The position numbers were made by a program, and so were the translations under genes. The notes under the pieces are model-generated. The model saw only the letters and a program-made list of their open reading frames with translations, had not been told where the DNA came from and did no database searches. Shown one piece after another: positions 52,838 to 62,333 of a stretch of 64,000 nt of DNA (within the stretch, counting starts at the first letter, position 1; the number at the start of each line of letters is the position of its first letter). Origin of the DNA: Oxalobacteraceae bacterium (GTDB lineage Bacteria; Pseudomonadota; Gammaproteobacteria; Burkholderiales; Burkholderiaceae_D); contig JAJTGD010000014.1 in NCBI GenBank assembly GCA_021299035.1, forward strand, positions 18,209-82,208, written 5' to 3'.

Positions 52838-54664
52838 ATGTTCAATACCAAGCTTCAACCAGCGCGATGGCGTTGCGACGAAGAAGGCCACTTGTACGCG
52901 CCTGAGTTTGGCGACACCTATGCTAGCCGTAGCGGCGCATGGGGGCAGGCAGATTATGTGTTTGTCCAAGGTAGCGCTGTCGCTCAACGCTGGCATACGC
53001 AAGGATGTGTGCGCGTGCTAGAGACAGGCTTTGGCTTGGGTGTCAATTTTCTTGCGACATGGGACAGTCTGAGAGCGAGTGCTGGCAATGCCCGTTTGCA
53101 TTATGTCGCGATCGAGAAGCATCCCTTCACGCGTGACGACTTGCGAGCCGCGCTCGACCATGCGCTGAGTAGTGCTGACCCATATCGGCGCGTTGGTCTG
53201 AAAGCACTAGCAGAGCAACTACTCAAGCAGTGGCCACCGATGCTGGCCGGGTTTCATTCGATTGAGCTAGATGATCAGGTGACGCTCACGCTGGTTTTTG
53301 CAGATGTCAACGATGCACTGCCAGTGCTTCGCGGACCATTCGATATTCTCTTTCTCGATGGGTTTGCACCAGACCGCAACCCGCAGATGTGGTCGAAAGC
53401 GCTATTGACGCAATTGCCGGCATTGGCAGCGCCGTCAGCGCAAGTAGCCAGTTGGTGTGTTGCTGGCGCGGTCAGGCGCTCGCTGGTCGAAGCGGGTTTC
53501 GTTGTTGAGAAGCGACCAGGGTTCGGCGGTAAGCGCGATGCGCTGGCTGCGCACTGGCCGGTGACTGCCGAATTCGTAAACCCGTCGCAAGAAGCGATTG
53601 TTATTGGTGCTGGTATTGCGGGCGCAAGCGTAGCGCGTCAACTCGCGCGGCGCGGTATTGCCGTTAAAGTGATTGAGCAGGCGACACCCGCTGCCGGCGG
53701 CTCGGGTAATCCCGTCGCGATCGTTCGCCCCGAGCTGGGTGCGATTGGTAATCCGGTGACCGAGATCACGTCAGCGGGGGCGAGCTGGCTGCGCCGGTGG
53801 ATTGGACGTCAAGCGGCTTCGGTGCCCCATGCTTGGTGCGGTGTAGTGCGAATTGCGCGCGATGCGCGCAAGCACGACAAAATGACACAGCAAGCGACCA
53901 CGGCCAGCGAGGATTGGCTGAAAGCTGTTGATGTCACCACGGCAGCGCAGTTATGTAGTTGGCCCCCTGCGGCAGAGGGCTTTCATCTCGCAGAGGCTGG
54001 TTGGGTTACGCCACCGGCATTAGTAAATGCCATGTTAGAGCACCCACTGATCTCCGTGCGCAGCGGTACGGCAGTCAGCAGTCTCGTGCCGCAAACGAAC
54101 GGTTGGCGTGTGGAACTTGAGAATGGTTCGTGGATAGATGCGCCCCTCGTCTTGATTACCACTGCATTTGATACTGGTCTGAGCAATACACGACTGACGA
54201 TGGGCCGTGCGCGCGGACAGCTGTCTCAACTTCCTGCACGCCCCGATTTCCCGCTTGAGATGGTGGTGTGTCGTGAAGGTTACGTATCGCCTGCGGTCGA
54301 CGGCATGCATACGGTGGGCGCTACCTTGCAGCATGATGATGAGGATCCTGCTGCACGATCCGCTGATGATCTCGAAAACCTTGCACGCTTGCATCGACTA
54401 CTGCCGGGATTTGCCGATGGCGTATCGGCGCTAATCAGTGGCCGCGTCGGTTGGCGCGCGACGACGCAGGATCGACTCCCTCTTGTCGGCAAGTTGGCGC
54501 CGGGTTTGTATGCCAGCTTGGGGCATGGCGCGCGTGGCATTACTTGCGCGCCATTGTGCGGGGAGTTTCTGGCGGCGATGATTTGCGACGAGCCGTTACC
54601 GCTGGGAGCTGAGTGGGTCGAGCGTCTTGATCCCATGCGCATGGCACATGATGGCGCTGAATAA
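52838..54664 (+). CDS. mnmC: tRNA 5-methylaminomethyl-2-thiouridine biosynthesis bifunctional protein MnmC
   Basis: 608 residues. The N-terminal methyltransferase (MnmD part, about 1-230) shows VLETGFGLGVNFLATW and FDILFLDGFAPDRNPQMW. The C-terminal FAD-dependent oxidoreductase (about 250-600) has the dinucleotide fold EAIVIGAGIAGASVARQLARRGIAV and GHGARGITCAPLCGEFLA. It converts the cmnm5s2U34 wobble base to mnm5s2U34 in two steps. It is monocistronic here. Confidence 0.94.
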   Translation: MFNTKLQPARWRCDEEGHLYAPEFGDTYASRSGAWGQADYVFVQGSAVAQRWHTQGCVRVLETGFGLGVNFLATWDSLRASAGNARLHYVAIEKHPFTRDDLRAALDHALSSADPYRRVGLKALAEQLLKQWPPMLAGFHSIELDDQVTLTLVFADVNDALPVLRGPFDILFLDGFAPDRNPQMWSKALLTQLPALAAPSAQVASWCVAGAVRRSLVEAGFVVEKRPGFGGKRDALAAHWPVTAEFVNPSQEAIVIGAGIAGASVARQLARRGIAVKVIEQATPAAGGSGNPVAIVRPELGAIGNPVTEITSAGASWLRRWIGRQAASVPHAWCGVVRIARDARKHDKMTQQATTASEDWLKAVDVTTAAQLCSWPPAAEGFHLAEAGWVTPPALVNAMLEHPLISVRSGTAVSSLVPQTNGWRVELENGSWIDAPLVLITTAFDTGLSNTRLTMGRARGQLSQLPARPDFPLEMVVCREGYVSPAVDGMHTVGATLQHDDEDPAARSADDLENLARLHRLLPGFADGVSALISGRVGWRATTQDRLPLVGKLAPGLYASLGHGARGITCAPLCGEFLAAMICDEPLPLGAEWVERLDPMRMAHDGAE

Positions 54665-54769
54665 AAAGTCGAGCACTCTGAATCTACGCCTACGCCGTCA
54701 TGACTTGAACCGAGTGAGTCATCCAAAAATGCGTCACTGAAGCCCAGGCCAGGGTCTAGAACTTTTGAG

Positions 54770-55570
54770 TCAGTTGAAGAGATGGGCCAATTCTACGCCC
54801 GGATCTTCCGCGCGCATGAATGCCTCGCCAACCAAAAATGCATGGACCGCATGATCACGCATACGCTGCACATCATCGCGTGTTCGAATAGCCGACTCAG
54901 TAATCACCAGCTTGTTCTCGGGAATTCGTGGCAGTAGTTGAATCGTTGTATCGAGCGTGGTTTCAAAGGTACGCAGGTTACGGTTATTTATCCCGAGTAA
55001 TGCAGTGTCGAGTTTTAACGCTGCTTCAAGCTCATCGGCATCATGTACCTCGACCAGCACATCCATACCGATTTCATGTGCGCAGGCTTCCAGCTCGCGC
55101 ATTAAGCCATGGTCGAGCGCCGCGACGATCAGTAAGATGCAATCAGCACCCCATGCGCGCGCCTGATAGACCTGGTAGGGGTCAATGATGAAATCTTTGC
55201 GCAGCACCGGAATGCTGCAGGCGGCGCGGGCTTGCTTCAAGTAGTCGGGCGCCCCCTGAAAGAATCGCTCGTCTGTTAGCACGGACAAACAGGCGGCGCC
55301 GTGCTTGGCATAACTGCTAGCGATCTCGGCAGGCCGAAAATCTTCGCGCAGTACACCCTTGGAGGGCGATGCTTTTTTTACTTCAGCGATGACGCCTGCC
55401 TTACCGGCCGCAATGTTGTGACGCAGACTATTTTCGAAGCCACGGATTTGCGCACGTGCTTCAGCGTCATGTTCCACTTCTCGGCGCAGGCTCGCGAAGT
55501 CTTGCCATTTTTTTGCCGCAGCGATTTCATCTGCTTTGACTGCCAGAATCTGATCTAGGATATCGGCCAC
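54770..55570 (-). CDS. trpC: Indole-3-glycerol-phosphate synthase TrpC
   Basis: 266-residue (beta/alpha)8 enzyme, monofunctional (no fused TrpF). Motifs [19 protein letters not shown], the substrate Lys in [22 protein letters not shown], and [19 protein letters not shown] are intact. It is the last gene of the trpEGDC group and lies 11 bp after trpD. Confidence 0.96.
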   Translation of the reverse strand: MADILDQILAVKADEIAAAKKWQDFASLRREVEHDAEARAQIRGFENSLRHNIAAGKAGVIAEVKKASPSKGVLREDFRPAEIASSYAKHGAACLSVLTDERFFQGAPDYLKQARAACSIPVLRKDFIIDPYQVYQARAWGADCILLIVAALDHGLMRELEACAHEIGMDVLVEVHDADELEAALKLDTALLGINNRNLRTFETTLDTTIQLLPRIPENKLVITESAIRTRDDVQRMRDHAVHAFLVGEAFMRAEDPGVELAHLFN

Positions 55571-55581
55571 TGGTTGGCTCC

Positions 55582-56628
55582 TTAAGCTGATGCAAGGGTA
55601 CGAGTCAGCTTCGCAAACTGCTCGAGTTTTGCGCGCCCTGCACCAGAGGCAACAGCCTCACGTGCACGATCGACACCATCGGCGATGCTGCTCGCGACGC
55701 CTGCCGTGTACAGCGCAGTGCCACTATTAAGCAGAACGATGTCACGCGCTGGCCCTGGTTGGTTATCGAGTACCTCACGGATCTTGGAAATTGATTCTGC
55801 AGCACTCGCCACTTTCAAGTTACGGCTTGAGCTCATCTGTAAACCAAAATCCTCCGGGTGAATCTCGTACTCGCGAATCTCGCCATCGATCAATTCGCCC
55901 ACCATGGTTGCCGCACCGAGTGAGATTTCATCCATGTTGTCTCGTGCCCAGACGATTAGCGCATGTTTTGCACCGAGTTGTTGTAGCACGCGTACCTGAA
56001 TGCCGACCAAGTCCGCATGAAACACACCCATCATGATATTCGGTGCGCCAGCGGGGTTCGTCAATGGCCCGAGGATATTGAAAATTGTGCGCACGCCCAG
56101 CTCTTTGCGCACCGGAGCGGCATGCTTCATTGCGGCGTGATGGTTGGGCGCGAACATGAAGCCGATACCGGTTTCGGCAATCGTTTGCGCAACTTGTGCA
56201 GGCTGCAGATAGATATTGACGCCGAGCGCTTCCAACGCATCGGCACTTCCCGAAGATGAGGAGACGCTTCGGCCGCCATGTTTTGCCACCCGTGCACCGG
56301 CTGCGGCGGCAACGAACATCGATGCAGTCGAGATATTGAAGGTGTGCGCGCCATCACCACCCGTACCAACAATATCAACTAGATTTTCAGGGTTTGCTAC
56401 CTCGACCTTGGTAGCGAATTCGCGCATCACTTGGGCGGCCGCTGCGATCTCGCCGATAGTCTCTTTCTTGACGCGCAGCCCCATTGTTAAAGCAGCGATC
56501 ATCACGGGTGACATCTCGCCCCCCATAATCTGACGGAACAAGGCCAGCATTTCATCAGGGAAGATTTCGCGATGCTCAATACATCGCAGCAACGCTTGTT
56601 GCGGGCTGAGTGTCATCTTCGTCTCCAT
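55582..56628 (-). CDS. trpD: Anthranilate phosphoribosyltransferase TrpD
   Basis: 348 residues. Phosphate-binding motif [15 protein letters not shown] and [21 protein letters not shown] are intact. The ATG at 56628 overlaps the trpG stop in the form TGATG, a coupling signal. A second in-frame ATG at 56616 ([16 protein letters not shown]) fits homologues equally well. Confidence 0.95.
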   Translation of the reverse strand: METKMTLSPQQALLRCIEHREIFPDEMLALFRQIMGGEMSPVMIAALTMGLRVKKETIGEIAAAAQVMREFATKVEVANPENLVDIVGTGGDGAHTFNISTASMFVAAAAGARVAKHGGRSVSSSSGSADALEALGVNIYLQPAQVAQTIAETGIGFMFAPNHHAAMKHAAPVRKELGVRTIFNILGPLTNPAGAPNIMMGVFHADLVGIQVRVLQQLGAKHALIVWARDNMDEISLGAATMVGELIDGEIREYEIHPEDFGLQMSSSRNLKVASAAESISKIREVLDNQPGPARDIVLLNSGTALYTAGVASSIADGVDRAREAVASGAGRAKLEQFAKLTRTLASA

Positions 56629-57191
56629 CAGCTAGTGAGGAAGTTCTTGAGCAGAGCGTGGCCATGCTCGGACAATATCGACTCGGGGTGGAACTGCACG
56701 CCTTCTATCGGGAAGTTTTTATGACGTACACCCATGATCTCGCCATCCTTGGTCCAAGCGGTCACCTCGAGACAGTCTGGCAGCGTTTCGCGCTCAATGG
56801 CGAGTGAGTGGTAGCGAATAATCGTATAGGGGCTCGGCAGATCTTTGAACACCCCGGTGCCGGTATGCTCGATCGGGGAGGTTTTGCCATGCATGACCTG
56901 TTTCGCTCGGACCACCTTGCCACCAAAGGCGGCGCCGATGCTTTGATGCCCAAGACAAACGCCCAGGATCGGTACCTTGCCAGCGAAGTGCTTCAGTACC
57001 GGGACTGAGACACCCGCCTCGTGCGGTGTGCAGGGACCTGGCGAGATGCAGATACGCGTAGGTTTGAATTGCTCGATTGCCTCGATAGTGATCTCGTCGT
57101 TACGGTAGGTGCGTACATCTTCACCGAGTTCGCCGAAATACTGCACCAGGTTGTAGGTGAACGAATCATAGTTATCGATCATTAGCAGCAT
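56628..57191 (-). CDS. trpG: Anthranilate synthase glutaminase subunit TrpG
   Basis: 187-residue class I amidotransferase. Catalytic Cys in [17 protein letters not shown] and His/Glu in [14 protein letters not shown]-terminus [22 protein letters not shown] 57191 is one base after the stop of the small ORF that separates it from trpE. In-frame codons upstream belong to that region and are not part of trpG. Confidence 0.95.
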   Translation of the reverse strand: MLLMIDNYDSFTYNLVQYFGELGEDVRTYRNDEITIEAIEQFKPTRICISPGPCTPHEAGVSVPVLKHFAGKVPILGVCLGHQSIGAAFGGKVVRAKQVMHGKTSPIEHTGTGVFKDLPSPYTIIRYHSLAIERETLPDCLEVTAWTKDGEIMGVRHKNFPIEGVQFHPESILSEHGHALLKNFLTS

Positions 57192-57192
57192 G

Positions 57193-57342
57193 TCAGATCT
57201 CCCCGTCCAGGCCATCTTGTACCTGCTCCGCCGCACGTAACACGGCGCAGGAATTATTTTGGTTCCGGCCGCTGCGCTTAACCTGCACTGCGTGCAGGTT
57301 AGCCTTCACCGAAATAAAGCGCGCTAAAGGGTGAGTGATCAT
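57193..57342 (-). CDS. 49-codon ORF filling the trpE-trpG gap; C-terminus is a near-copy of the TrpE tail
   Basis: The ATG at 57342 overlaps the trpE stop (TGATG) and the TGA ends one base before the trpG ATG, so translation would be coupled on both sides. Residues 1-31 (start [16 protein letters not shown]) are Lys/Arg-rich and unrecognised. From residue 32 it reads [17 protein letters not shown], matching the end of TrpE, in the same frame. A 34-bp stretch (57215-57248) is identical to 57364-57397 in trpE. The simplest history is duplication of the trpE 3' end together with insertion of a palindromic segment. Whether a peptide is made is unknown. Confidence 0.5.
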   Translation of the reverse strand: MITHPLARFISVKANLHAVQVKRSGRNQNNSCAVLRAAEQVQDGLDGEI

Positions 57343-57397
57343 CACAGTTCCCCATCAAGACCGTCTTGTACCTGCTCCGCCGCACGTAACACGGCGC
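57215..57397. repeat. Direct repeat of the trpE 3' end, 149 bp apart, flanking a palindromic insert
   Basis: The identical 34-bp copies are 57215-57248 and 57364-57397. Outside the identical core both copies continue to match more loosely (57196-57214 and 57345-57363). Between them lie a perfect 10-bp hairpin with 3-nt loop (TAACCTGCAC-TGC-GTGCAGGTTA, 57279-57301) and an inverted 13-bp copy of nearby trpE coding sequence (57311-57323 versus 57396-57408). Confidence 0.8.
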
Positions 57398-58838
57398 GCG
57401 CTTTATTTTCTGTCTCTAACCATTCCATTTCGGGGACGGAGTCGGCGACGATGCCGGCAGCGGCTTGTGCATAGAGCATGCCATCTTTAATGACGCCGGT
57501 ACGGATCGCGATAGCGAGATCCATTTCGCCACCAAACGACATATAGCCACAGGCGCCACCATAGATGCCGCGTTTCACGGGTTCGAGTTCGTCGATCAAT
57601 TCCATTGCCCGCACTTTGGGGGCGCCAGACAAGGTCCCGGCCGGGAAGGTGGCACGCAGTACATCGAGATTACTCATACCATCTTTCAGTGTTCCCTCGA
57701 CATTCGACACGATATGCTGAACATGTGAATATTTTTCGATGACGAACTTATCGGTCACTTGCACGCTACCGATTTCGGCGATGCGGCCAATATCATTGCG
57801 CGCAAGGTCGATCAGCATTACGTGCTCGGCGATTTCTTTGGGATCTGCCAGTAATTCATCAGCCAACTTGGTGTCCAGCTCAGGTGTAGCGCCGCGTGGC
57901 CGGGTACCCGCTAGCGGACGTATCGTGACCTTGCGCTGACCATCCCGATTTGTTTCATTGCGCACCAAAATTTCAGGCGAGCTACCGACGATCTGCATGT
58001 CACCAAAGTTATAGAAATACAGATAGGGCGAAGGATTCAGCGAGCGCAGTGCGCGATAAAGTGACAAGGGTGAGTCGACGTAGGGCTTACGTATACGTTG
58101 GCCTACTTGTACCTGCATCAGGTCACCGGCCATGATGTATTCCTTGGCCTTCAGTACGGCTTGTAGAAAATCTTCTTTTTTGAAGTCTCGAATTGCTTCG
58201 GTGCGGACCGATGCCGATGTCACTGGCACATCGACTGGACGTTGTAGCATTGCGCGCAGGTCTTTCAGCCGCTGTCTTGCGCTGCTGTAGGCCTCGGCGC
58301 GGGTTGGGTCTGCGTAAACGATCAGATAGAGCTTGCCCGAGAGGTTATCGATGACCGCTAGCTCTTCGGTTAGCAGTAGTTGTATGTCGGGTAGTTGCAG
58401 CGTGTCCGGTGGTGCGCTGTGTTCCAGTTTGCGCTCGATAAGGCGAACTGCGTCGTACCCGAAATATCCGGCCAGACCACCGCAGAAGCGTGGCATTCCG
58501 GGACTGAGTGCGACCTTGTAGCGGGCCTGAAACTCGGCAATGAAATCGAGTGGGTTTTGATCGGATGTTTCTATTACCTCACCGTGCTTTACGACTTCTG
58601 TGCGCATACCGAAGCTGCGTAGTAGCGTGCTGGCTGGTAGTCCAATGAAGGAGTAGCGGCCGAACCGCTCGCCGCCCACGACGGATTCAAGCAGGAAGGT
58701 GTTGCGACCTTGATGTTGCGGTTGCGCGAGCTTGAGATAAAGCGTGAGTGGCGTCTCCAGGTCGGCGAGTGCCTCGGAGACAAGCGGGATTCGGTTGTAG
58801 CCTTGCGCGGCCAGCGATCGAAATTCGAGTTCGGTCAT
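57342..58838 (-). CDS. trpE: Anthranilate synthase component I TrpE
   Basis: 498-residue chorismate-binding subunit. N-terminal domain contains the Trp feedback motif LLES ([19 protein letters not shown]). The C-terminal chorismate domain carries [35 protein letters not shown] and [15 protein letters not shown] 58838 is preceded by GGAGAG. It follows a candidate attenuation leader. Confidence 0.96.
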   Translation of the reverse strand: MTELEFRSLAAQGYNRIPLVSEALADLETPLTLYLKLAQPQHQGRNTFLLESVVGGERFGRYSFIGLPASTLLRSFGMRTEVVKHGEVIETSDQNPLDFIAEFQARYKVALSPGMPRFCGGLAGYFGYDAVRLIERKLEHSAPPDTLQLPDIQLLLTEELAVIDNLSGKLYLIVYADPTRAEAYSSARQRLKDLRAMLQRPVDVPVTSASVRTEAIRDFKKEDFLQAVLKAKEYIMAGDLMQVQVGQRIRKPYVDSPLSLYRALRSLNPSPYLYFYNFGDMQIVGSSPEILVRNETNRDGQRKVTIRPLAGTRPRGATPELDTKLADELLADPKEIAEHVMLIDLARNDIGRIAEIGSVQVTDKFVIEKYSHVQHIVSNVEGTLKDGMSNLDVLRATFPAGTLSGAPKVRAMELIDELEPVKRGIYGGACGYMSFGGEMDLAIAIRTGVIKDGMLYAQAAAGIVADSVPEMEWLETENKARAVLRAAEQVQDGLDGEL

Positions 58839-58889
58839 GTTTCTCTCCGGCCGCCAGAAAGGGTTTGGCGGCGCCATGTTCTTTAAACC

Positions 58890-58919
58890 ATCCAGCCCGG
58901 GGGGCTGTTGACACTGGAT
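58890..58919 (-). promoter_or_regulatory. Competing hairpins between the trp leader ORF and trpE (candidate attenuator)
   Basis: On the transcript CAGCCC (58907-58902) pairs with GGGCTG (58898-58893) around a 3-nt loop. An alternative stem, ATCCAG (58919-58914) with CTGGAT (58895-58890), uses three of the same bases. The two are mutually exclusive, as expected of an attenuator. The following T run is weak (GGTTTAAAG). Confidence 0.4.
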
Positions 58920-58923
58920 CAGC

Positions 58924-59007
58924 TTAGATCGGCGAGTGCCAGCGTCGCCACAGCCAGGCCTCAAATGCACCTTGCGGGATCAGCTTTGGTTTATTAACGA
59001 GAAACAT
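58924..59007 (-). CDS. trpL: Candidate trp leader peptide (27 aa, three Trp)
   Basis: A 27-codon ORF ends 85 bp upstream of trpE. It starts [12 protein letters not shown] and contains AWLWRRWH, i.e. Trp at positions 18, 20 and 23, close to the stop. Three Trp codons in six positions in front of trpE, followed by alternative hairpins, is the layout of ribosome-mediated attenuation. No strong ribosome-binding site is seen. The alternative, that it is a chance ORF or the relic of a lost gene between rpe and trpE, remains possible. Confidence 0.5.
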   Translation of the reverse strand: MFLVNKPKLIPQGAFEAWLWRRWHSPI

Positions 59008-59130
59008 TGGGATGACAAAGGCCTCGGGTGGGAGGTGTTGAACGACAAGGCTGCGAATATACCACTGCATGCGCCCAAAGCTGAGGCCGTGCCGTGCTGG
59101 GGATCATGCCGCCCGTCAGTTTTTGAGCCA

Positions 59131-59796
59131 TCACACAGCGGCAAGCCGATCGCGCATGGCATCAATCACCGACTTGTAGTCAGGTTTGCCGAAAATCGCG
59201 GAGCCCGCAACAAAGGTATCCGCGCCGGCCCTGGCGACGTCAGCAATATTCTCCACCTTGATGCCGCCATCGACCTCCAGCATGATCTCGCGGCCGCTGG
59301 CGTCAATCATTTGCCGAACAGTTGCAATCTTCTTCAGGGCTTGCGTGATGAAAGACTGGCCACCGAATCCTGGATTGACTGACATGATCAGGATCAGGTC
59401 CAGCTTGTCGAGGACGTGCTCGAGGTAGTGGAGTGGTGTCGCGGGGTTGAATACCAGCCCGGCCTTGCATCCTTGATCGTGGATCAGCTGCAGCGTGCGG
59501 TCGATATGTTCGCTGGCCTCGGGGTGGAAGCTGATGATGTTGGCCCCCGCTTTGGCGAAATCGGGGATCATGCGGTCGACAGGTTTCACCATCAAGTGCA
59601 CATCAATCGGCACCTGCACATGGGGACGAATGGCCTCGCATACCAGCGGGCCTATCGTCAAATTGGGCACGTAGTGATTGTCCATCACGTCGAAATGGAT
59701 AATGTCTGCGCCGGCGGCGACCACGTTTTTAACCTCTTCGCCCAAGCGGGCAAAGTCGGCGGACAAGATACTGGGGGCGATGCGATAGGTACTCAT
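59131..59796 (-). CDS. rpe: Ribulose-phosphate 3-epimerase Rpe
   Basis: 221-residue (beta/alpha)8 epimerase of the pentose phosphate pathway. Motifs [59 protein letters not shown] and [13 protein letters not shown] hold the metal ligands and catalytic Asp residues. ATG 59796 is used; an in-frame start nine codons upstream is less likely. A gph gene often follows rpe before trpE in relatives, but none is present here. Confidence 0.96.
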   Translation of the reverse strand: MSTYRIAPSILSADFARLGEEVKNVVAAGADIIHFDVMDNHYVPNLTIGPLVCEAIRPHVQVPIDVHLMVKPVDRMIPDFAKAGANIISFHPEASEHIDRTLQLIHDQGCKAGLVFNPATPLHYLEHVLDKLDLILIMSVNPGFGGQSFITQALKKIATVRQMIDASGREIMLEVDGGIKVENIADVARAGADTFVAGSAIFGKPDYKSVIDAMRDRLAAV

Positions 59797-59919
59797 GGTG
59801 GTGCTTCCTTCGAAGTAGCGCATCCATTCTAACCGGCTGCGCTGTTAAACCGGCTTGCGGCCGCCGCTGAATTCGTGTGCAATCGCGCCTTAACCTAACC
59901 GAAAGCATGACGGATCATC

Positions 59920-60294
59920 ATGGCTGTTTATGAAATGAGCATTAGCGTGAGGACGCAGTATCTGGAGGAGCAATCCGAACCGGACCGATCGAACTACGTG
60001 TTCGCTTACGCAGTAACGATCAAGAACACCGGATCAATTCCAGCCCAGCTGATTGCGCGACACTGGGCGATCGCCGATGCCAGCGGCAAGGTGCAGGAAG
60101 TACGCGGTTTGGGCGTGGTGGGTCATCAGCCCTTGTTACAGCCCGGCGAGCAGTTTGAGTACACCAGCGGCACCTCATTGGCGACGCCTCACGGAACTAT
60201 GCGCGGCGAATATTTCTGTGTGGCCGAAGATGGACATCGCTTCGAGGTACCGATTCCCGAGTTCGGCCTCTCATTACCCCGCACACTGCATTAG
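59920..60294 (+). CDS. apaG: ApaG (DUF525) protein
   Basis: 124-residue fibronectin-III-like beta protein. ISVRTQYLEEQSEPDRSNYVFAYAVTIKNTG, LIARHWAIADASGKVQEVRGLGVVGHQPLLQPGE and GTMRGEYFCV are diagnostic. Function is uncertain; it is linked to ApaH-type nucleotide metabolism in enterobacteria. It is divergent from rpe and upstream of mltA. Confidence 0.95.
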   Translation: MAVYEMSISVRTQYLEEQSEPDRSNYVFAYAVTIKNTGSIPAQLIARHWAIADASGKVQEVRGLGVVGHQPLLQPGEQFEYTSGTSLATPHGTMRGEYFCVAEDGHRFEVPIPEFGLSLPRTLH

Positions 60295-60418
60295 CCAACT
60301 GCAGGTGTCCGGTTCGGCGCGGGTCGAATCCCAGCGTTAGATTAAAAATTTGAGTGACCCTACCAAATTGAAGCCATTGCAACACATCAAGCTCAGAATC
60401 ACGCGCGGTCAATTATCC

Positions 60419-61660
60419 GTGACTAACCGCCTGTTGACGGCGCTACTGTTGGCCAGTTTTATGGCGGCTTGTGCGACCAAGTCGGCTCAGCCACCAACCC
60501 CCGTACCCCCCGCGCCCGCTGCCTCAGTACCCGGCACGATACCGGTCGTGCCGGCGCCAGCCGTACCACCGGCACCGGCTGCGACAGTTACGCCGCGCCC
60601 AGCCGACTACCTGCAGCGAGTAAGCTTCACGGATATCCTCGGCTGGAGCGAAGATGATCAGCGCGAAGCATGGGCGCCGTTACTGGCATCTTGTCGCGTA
60701 CTTGCCGCCAAGCCGGAATGGAAACAGGCCTGCGCCGCTACAGCGTCGGTCGATATTGCAGACGTCTCGGCGGTGCGCCGATTCTTCGAGTCTCACTTCG
60801 TTCCGCACCAGTTGCGTAACTCGGATGGCGGTACGCAAGGAATGGTGACCGGGTACTACGAGCCGCTACTGCGCGGATCGCGTAAGCGTGGCGGTGTTTT
60901 CCAGACGCCGCTGCACAAACCCCCCTCCGATTTGCTGACTATTGACTTGGCGGGGCTTTATCCCGAGTTAAAAAATTTCCGTCTCCGAGGGCGCGTGGTG
61001 GGCAACAAGGTTGTGCCTTATTTCACCCGTTCCGAATTGGACACGCAGGCCTCACTAGCCGGCACAGAGTTGCTGTGGGTGGACAGCCCGATCGAGGCTT
61101 TTTTCTTGCAGGTGCAGGGCTCTGGGCGCGTGTTTCTTGCGGACGCGAACGAAACAGTACGCCTTGCCTATGCTGATCAAAATGGGCACCCCTACCGCTC
61201 GATTGGTCGTTATTTGGTCGACCGTGGCGAGTTGATGATGGAGCAAGCCTCGATGCAGGGCATACAGGCGTGGGCTGCGAGTAATCCGCGCCGTCTCAAG
61301 GAGCTACTGGATGCGAACCCCAGCTATGTTTTTTTCAAAGAAGAAGCAATCAGTGATCCCGGCATTGGACCTAAAGGTGCGCTCGGCGTGCCGCTGACCG
61401 CGCAGCGCTCAATCGCGATTGACCCGCAGTTCACCCCGCTGGGGGCACCGGTGTTCTTGTCCACCACGCTACCTAATAGCACTACGCCTTTACGTCGGCT
61501 GATGCTGGCACAAGATACCGGTGGTGCGATTCGCAATCCGGTACGCGCCGACTTTTTTTGGGGCTTTGGCAAAGATGCAGGTGAGTTGGCAGGCAAGATG
61601 AAGCAGTCGGTCCAGATGTGGGTACTGCTGCCAACCCCATTGGCCCTTAGTGCGCGTTAA
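60419..61660 (+). CDS. mltA: Membrane-bound lytic murein transglycosylase A (MltA)
   Basis: 413-residue lipoprotein that cleaves peptidoglycan to 1,6-anhydro-muropeptides. The GTG at 60419 starts a lipoprotein signal (TNRLLTALLLASFMAAC, lipobox Cys near residue 18). A TTG at 60350 in the same frame would put 23 charged residues before it. A Pro/Ala-rich linker follows, then the MltA domain (TGYYEPLLRGSRKRGG, VQGSGRVFL) and the C-terminal 3D domain with catalytic Asp (MLAQDTGGAI..ADFFWGFG). Its 3' end overlaps the convergent hemerythrin-like gene by 14 bp. Confidence 0.9.
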   Translation: MTNRLLTALLLASFMAACATKSAQPPTPVPPAPAASVPGTIPVVPAPAVPPAPAATVTPRPADYLQRVSFTDILGWSEDDQREAWAPLLASCRVLAAKPEWKQACAATASVDIADVSAVRRFFESHFVPHQLRNSDGGTQGMVTGYYEPLLRGSRKRGGVFQTPLHKPPSDLLTIDLAGLYPELKNFRLRGRVVGNKVVPYFTRSELDTQASLAGTELLWVDSPIEAFFLQVQGSGRVFLADANETVRLAYADQNGHPYRSIGRYLVDRGELMMEQASMQGIQAWAASNPRRLKELLDANPSYVFFKEEAISDPGIGPKGALGVPLTAQRSIAIDPQFTPLGAPVFLSTTLPNSTTPLRRLMLAQDTGGAIRNPVRADFFWGFGKDAGELAGKMKQSVQMWVLLPTPLALSAR

Positions 61661-62063
61661 TCACGGGCCTCTGGGGGCGGTTTTTGTTGTCGACAAGCCC
61701 GCTCTCGCAATAACTCACCCAGATCGTCAATACCGCATGCATGGTGTCGCGGTGCAAAGCAAGCCACTCCAACAGTAACTTGCCGCCGGCATGCCGCCCG
61801 TGCTCGGCCGAACCTCTCAACACGGCGCTGTGGGCGCAATGCAAACCACGCAGTACCCGCGCGTGTTGCTCGAGGTGGGTCTGTCGCGATGGAAAATCGT
61901 AGGCCTCCATCAATTCCTGCTCTAACCAGAACAGATGCTCGGTGGTTCGCATCACGGCGTGGTAAGCATCGGGAACATTGATATCGGGACATTGCTGTAG
62001 CCGATCGACCATTTCATGCAGTGACTGCTCTGCTTCGCTGATTTGCGTTAATTGTTCACACAT
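61647..62063 (-). CDS. Hemerythrin-like protein
   Basis: 138-residue all-helical protein. The arrangement HLFWLEQELMEAYDFPSRQTHLEQHARVL followed by LLLEWLALHRDTMHAVLTIWV resembles bacteriohemerythrin, whose helices bind a diiron centre. The final ligand pattern HxxxxD reads HRDTMH, so the last Asp is displaced or missing and iron binding is uncertain. It converges on and overlaps mltA and is divergent from the enoyl-CoA hydratase. Confidence 0.65.
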   Translation of the reverse strand: MCEQLTQISEAEQSLHEMVDRLQQCPDINVPDAYHAVMRTTEHLFWLEQELMEAYDFPSRQTHLEQHARVLRGLHCAHSAVLRGSAEHGRHAGGKLLLEWLALHRDTMHAVLTIWVSYCESGLVDNKNRPQRPVINAH

Positions 62064-62290
62064 AGTTTTTAAGTGGTAATGGCTGATGAAGGATCACAAG
62101 TGAGTATCTTCCAAATAGTGGGCAGTGCGAGGAGATGACCCACATACAGGGCGCTGCAGAAACTACTCGCCGTGCGGCAAGAGGCAACAAGCACCGTAGG
62201 TGATATTTTGCGGCAGCCTGTGAGTAGACCTTCGATCGAGCACAAGGATCCATCGAAACCAGAAGCGCTTAGCGTGATAATCAGGCGGGA

Positions 62291-62296
62291 TACAAT
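62291..62296 (+). promoter_or_regulatory. Candidate -10 (TACAAT) before the enoyl-CoA hydratase gene
   Basis: TACAAT lies 38 bp before the ATG at 62334, with TTAGCG 16 bp upstream as a weak -35. The 270-bp divergent region 62064-62333 shows no other recognisable feature. Confidence 0.3.
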
Positions 62297-62333
62297 TTCT
62301 CGTAAGAATCTCAAACTCAGCAAGGAGCCTGGC

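Noticed and set aside
57342..57420. Frameshift at the end of trpE, with the real end 150 bp further on
   Set aside because: TrpE is full length to its normal ...DGLDGEL end at 57345; the second copy of the tail belongs to the separate 49-codon frame.
58936..59382. Plus-strand open frame of 148 codons across the rpe 3' end
   Set aside because: It runs antisense to rpe and the trp leader, has no recognisable motif and no ribosome-binding site.
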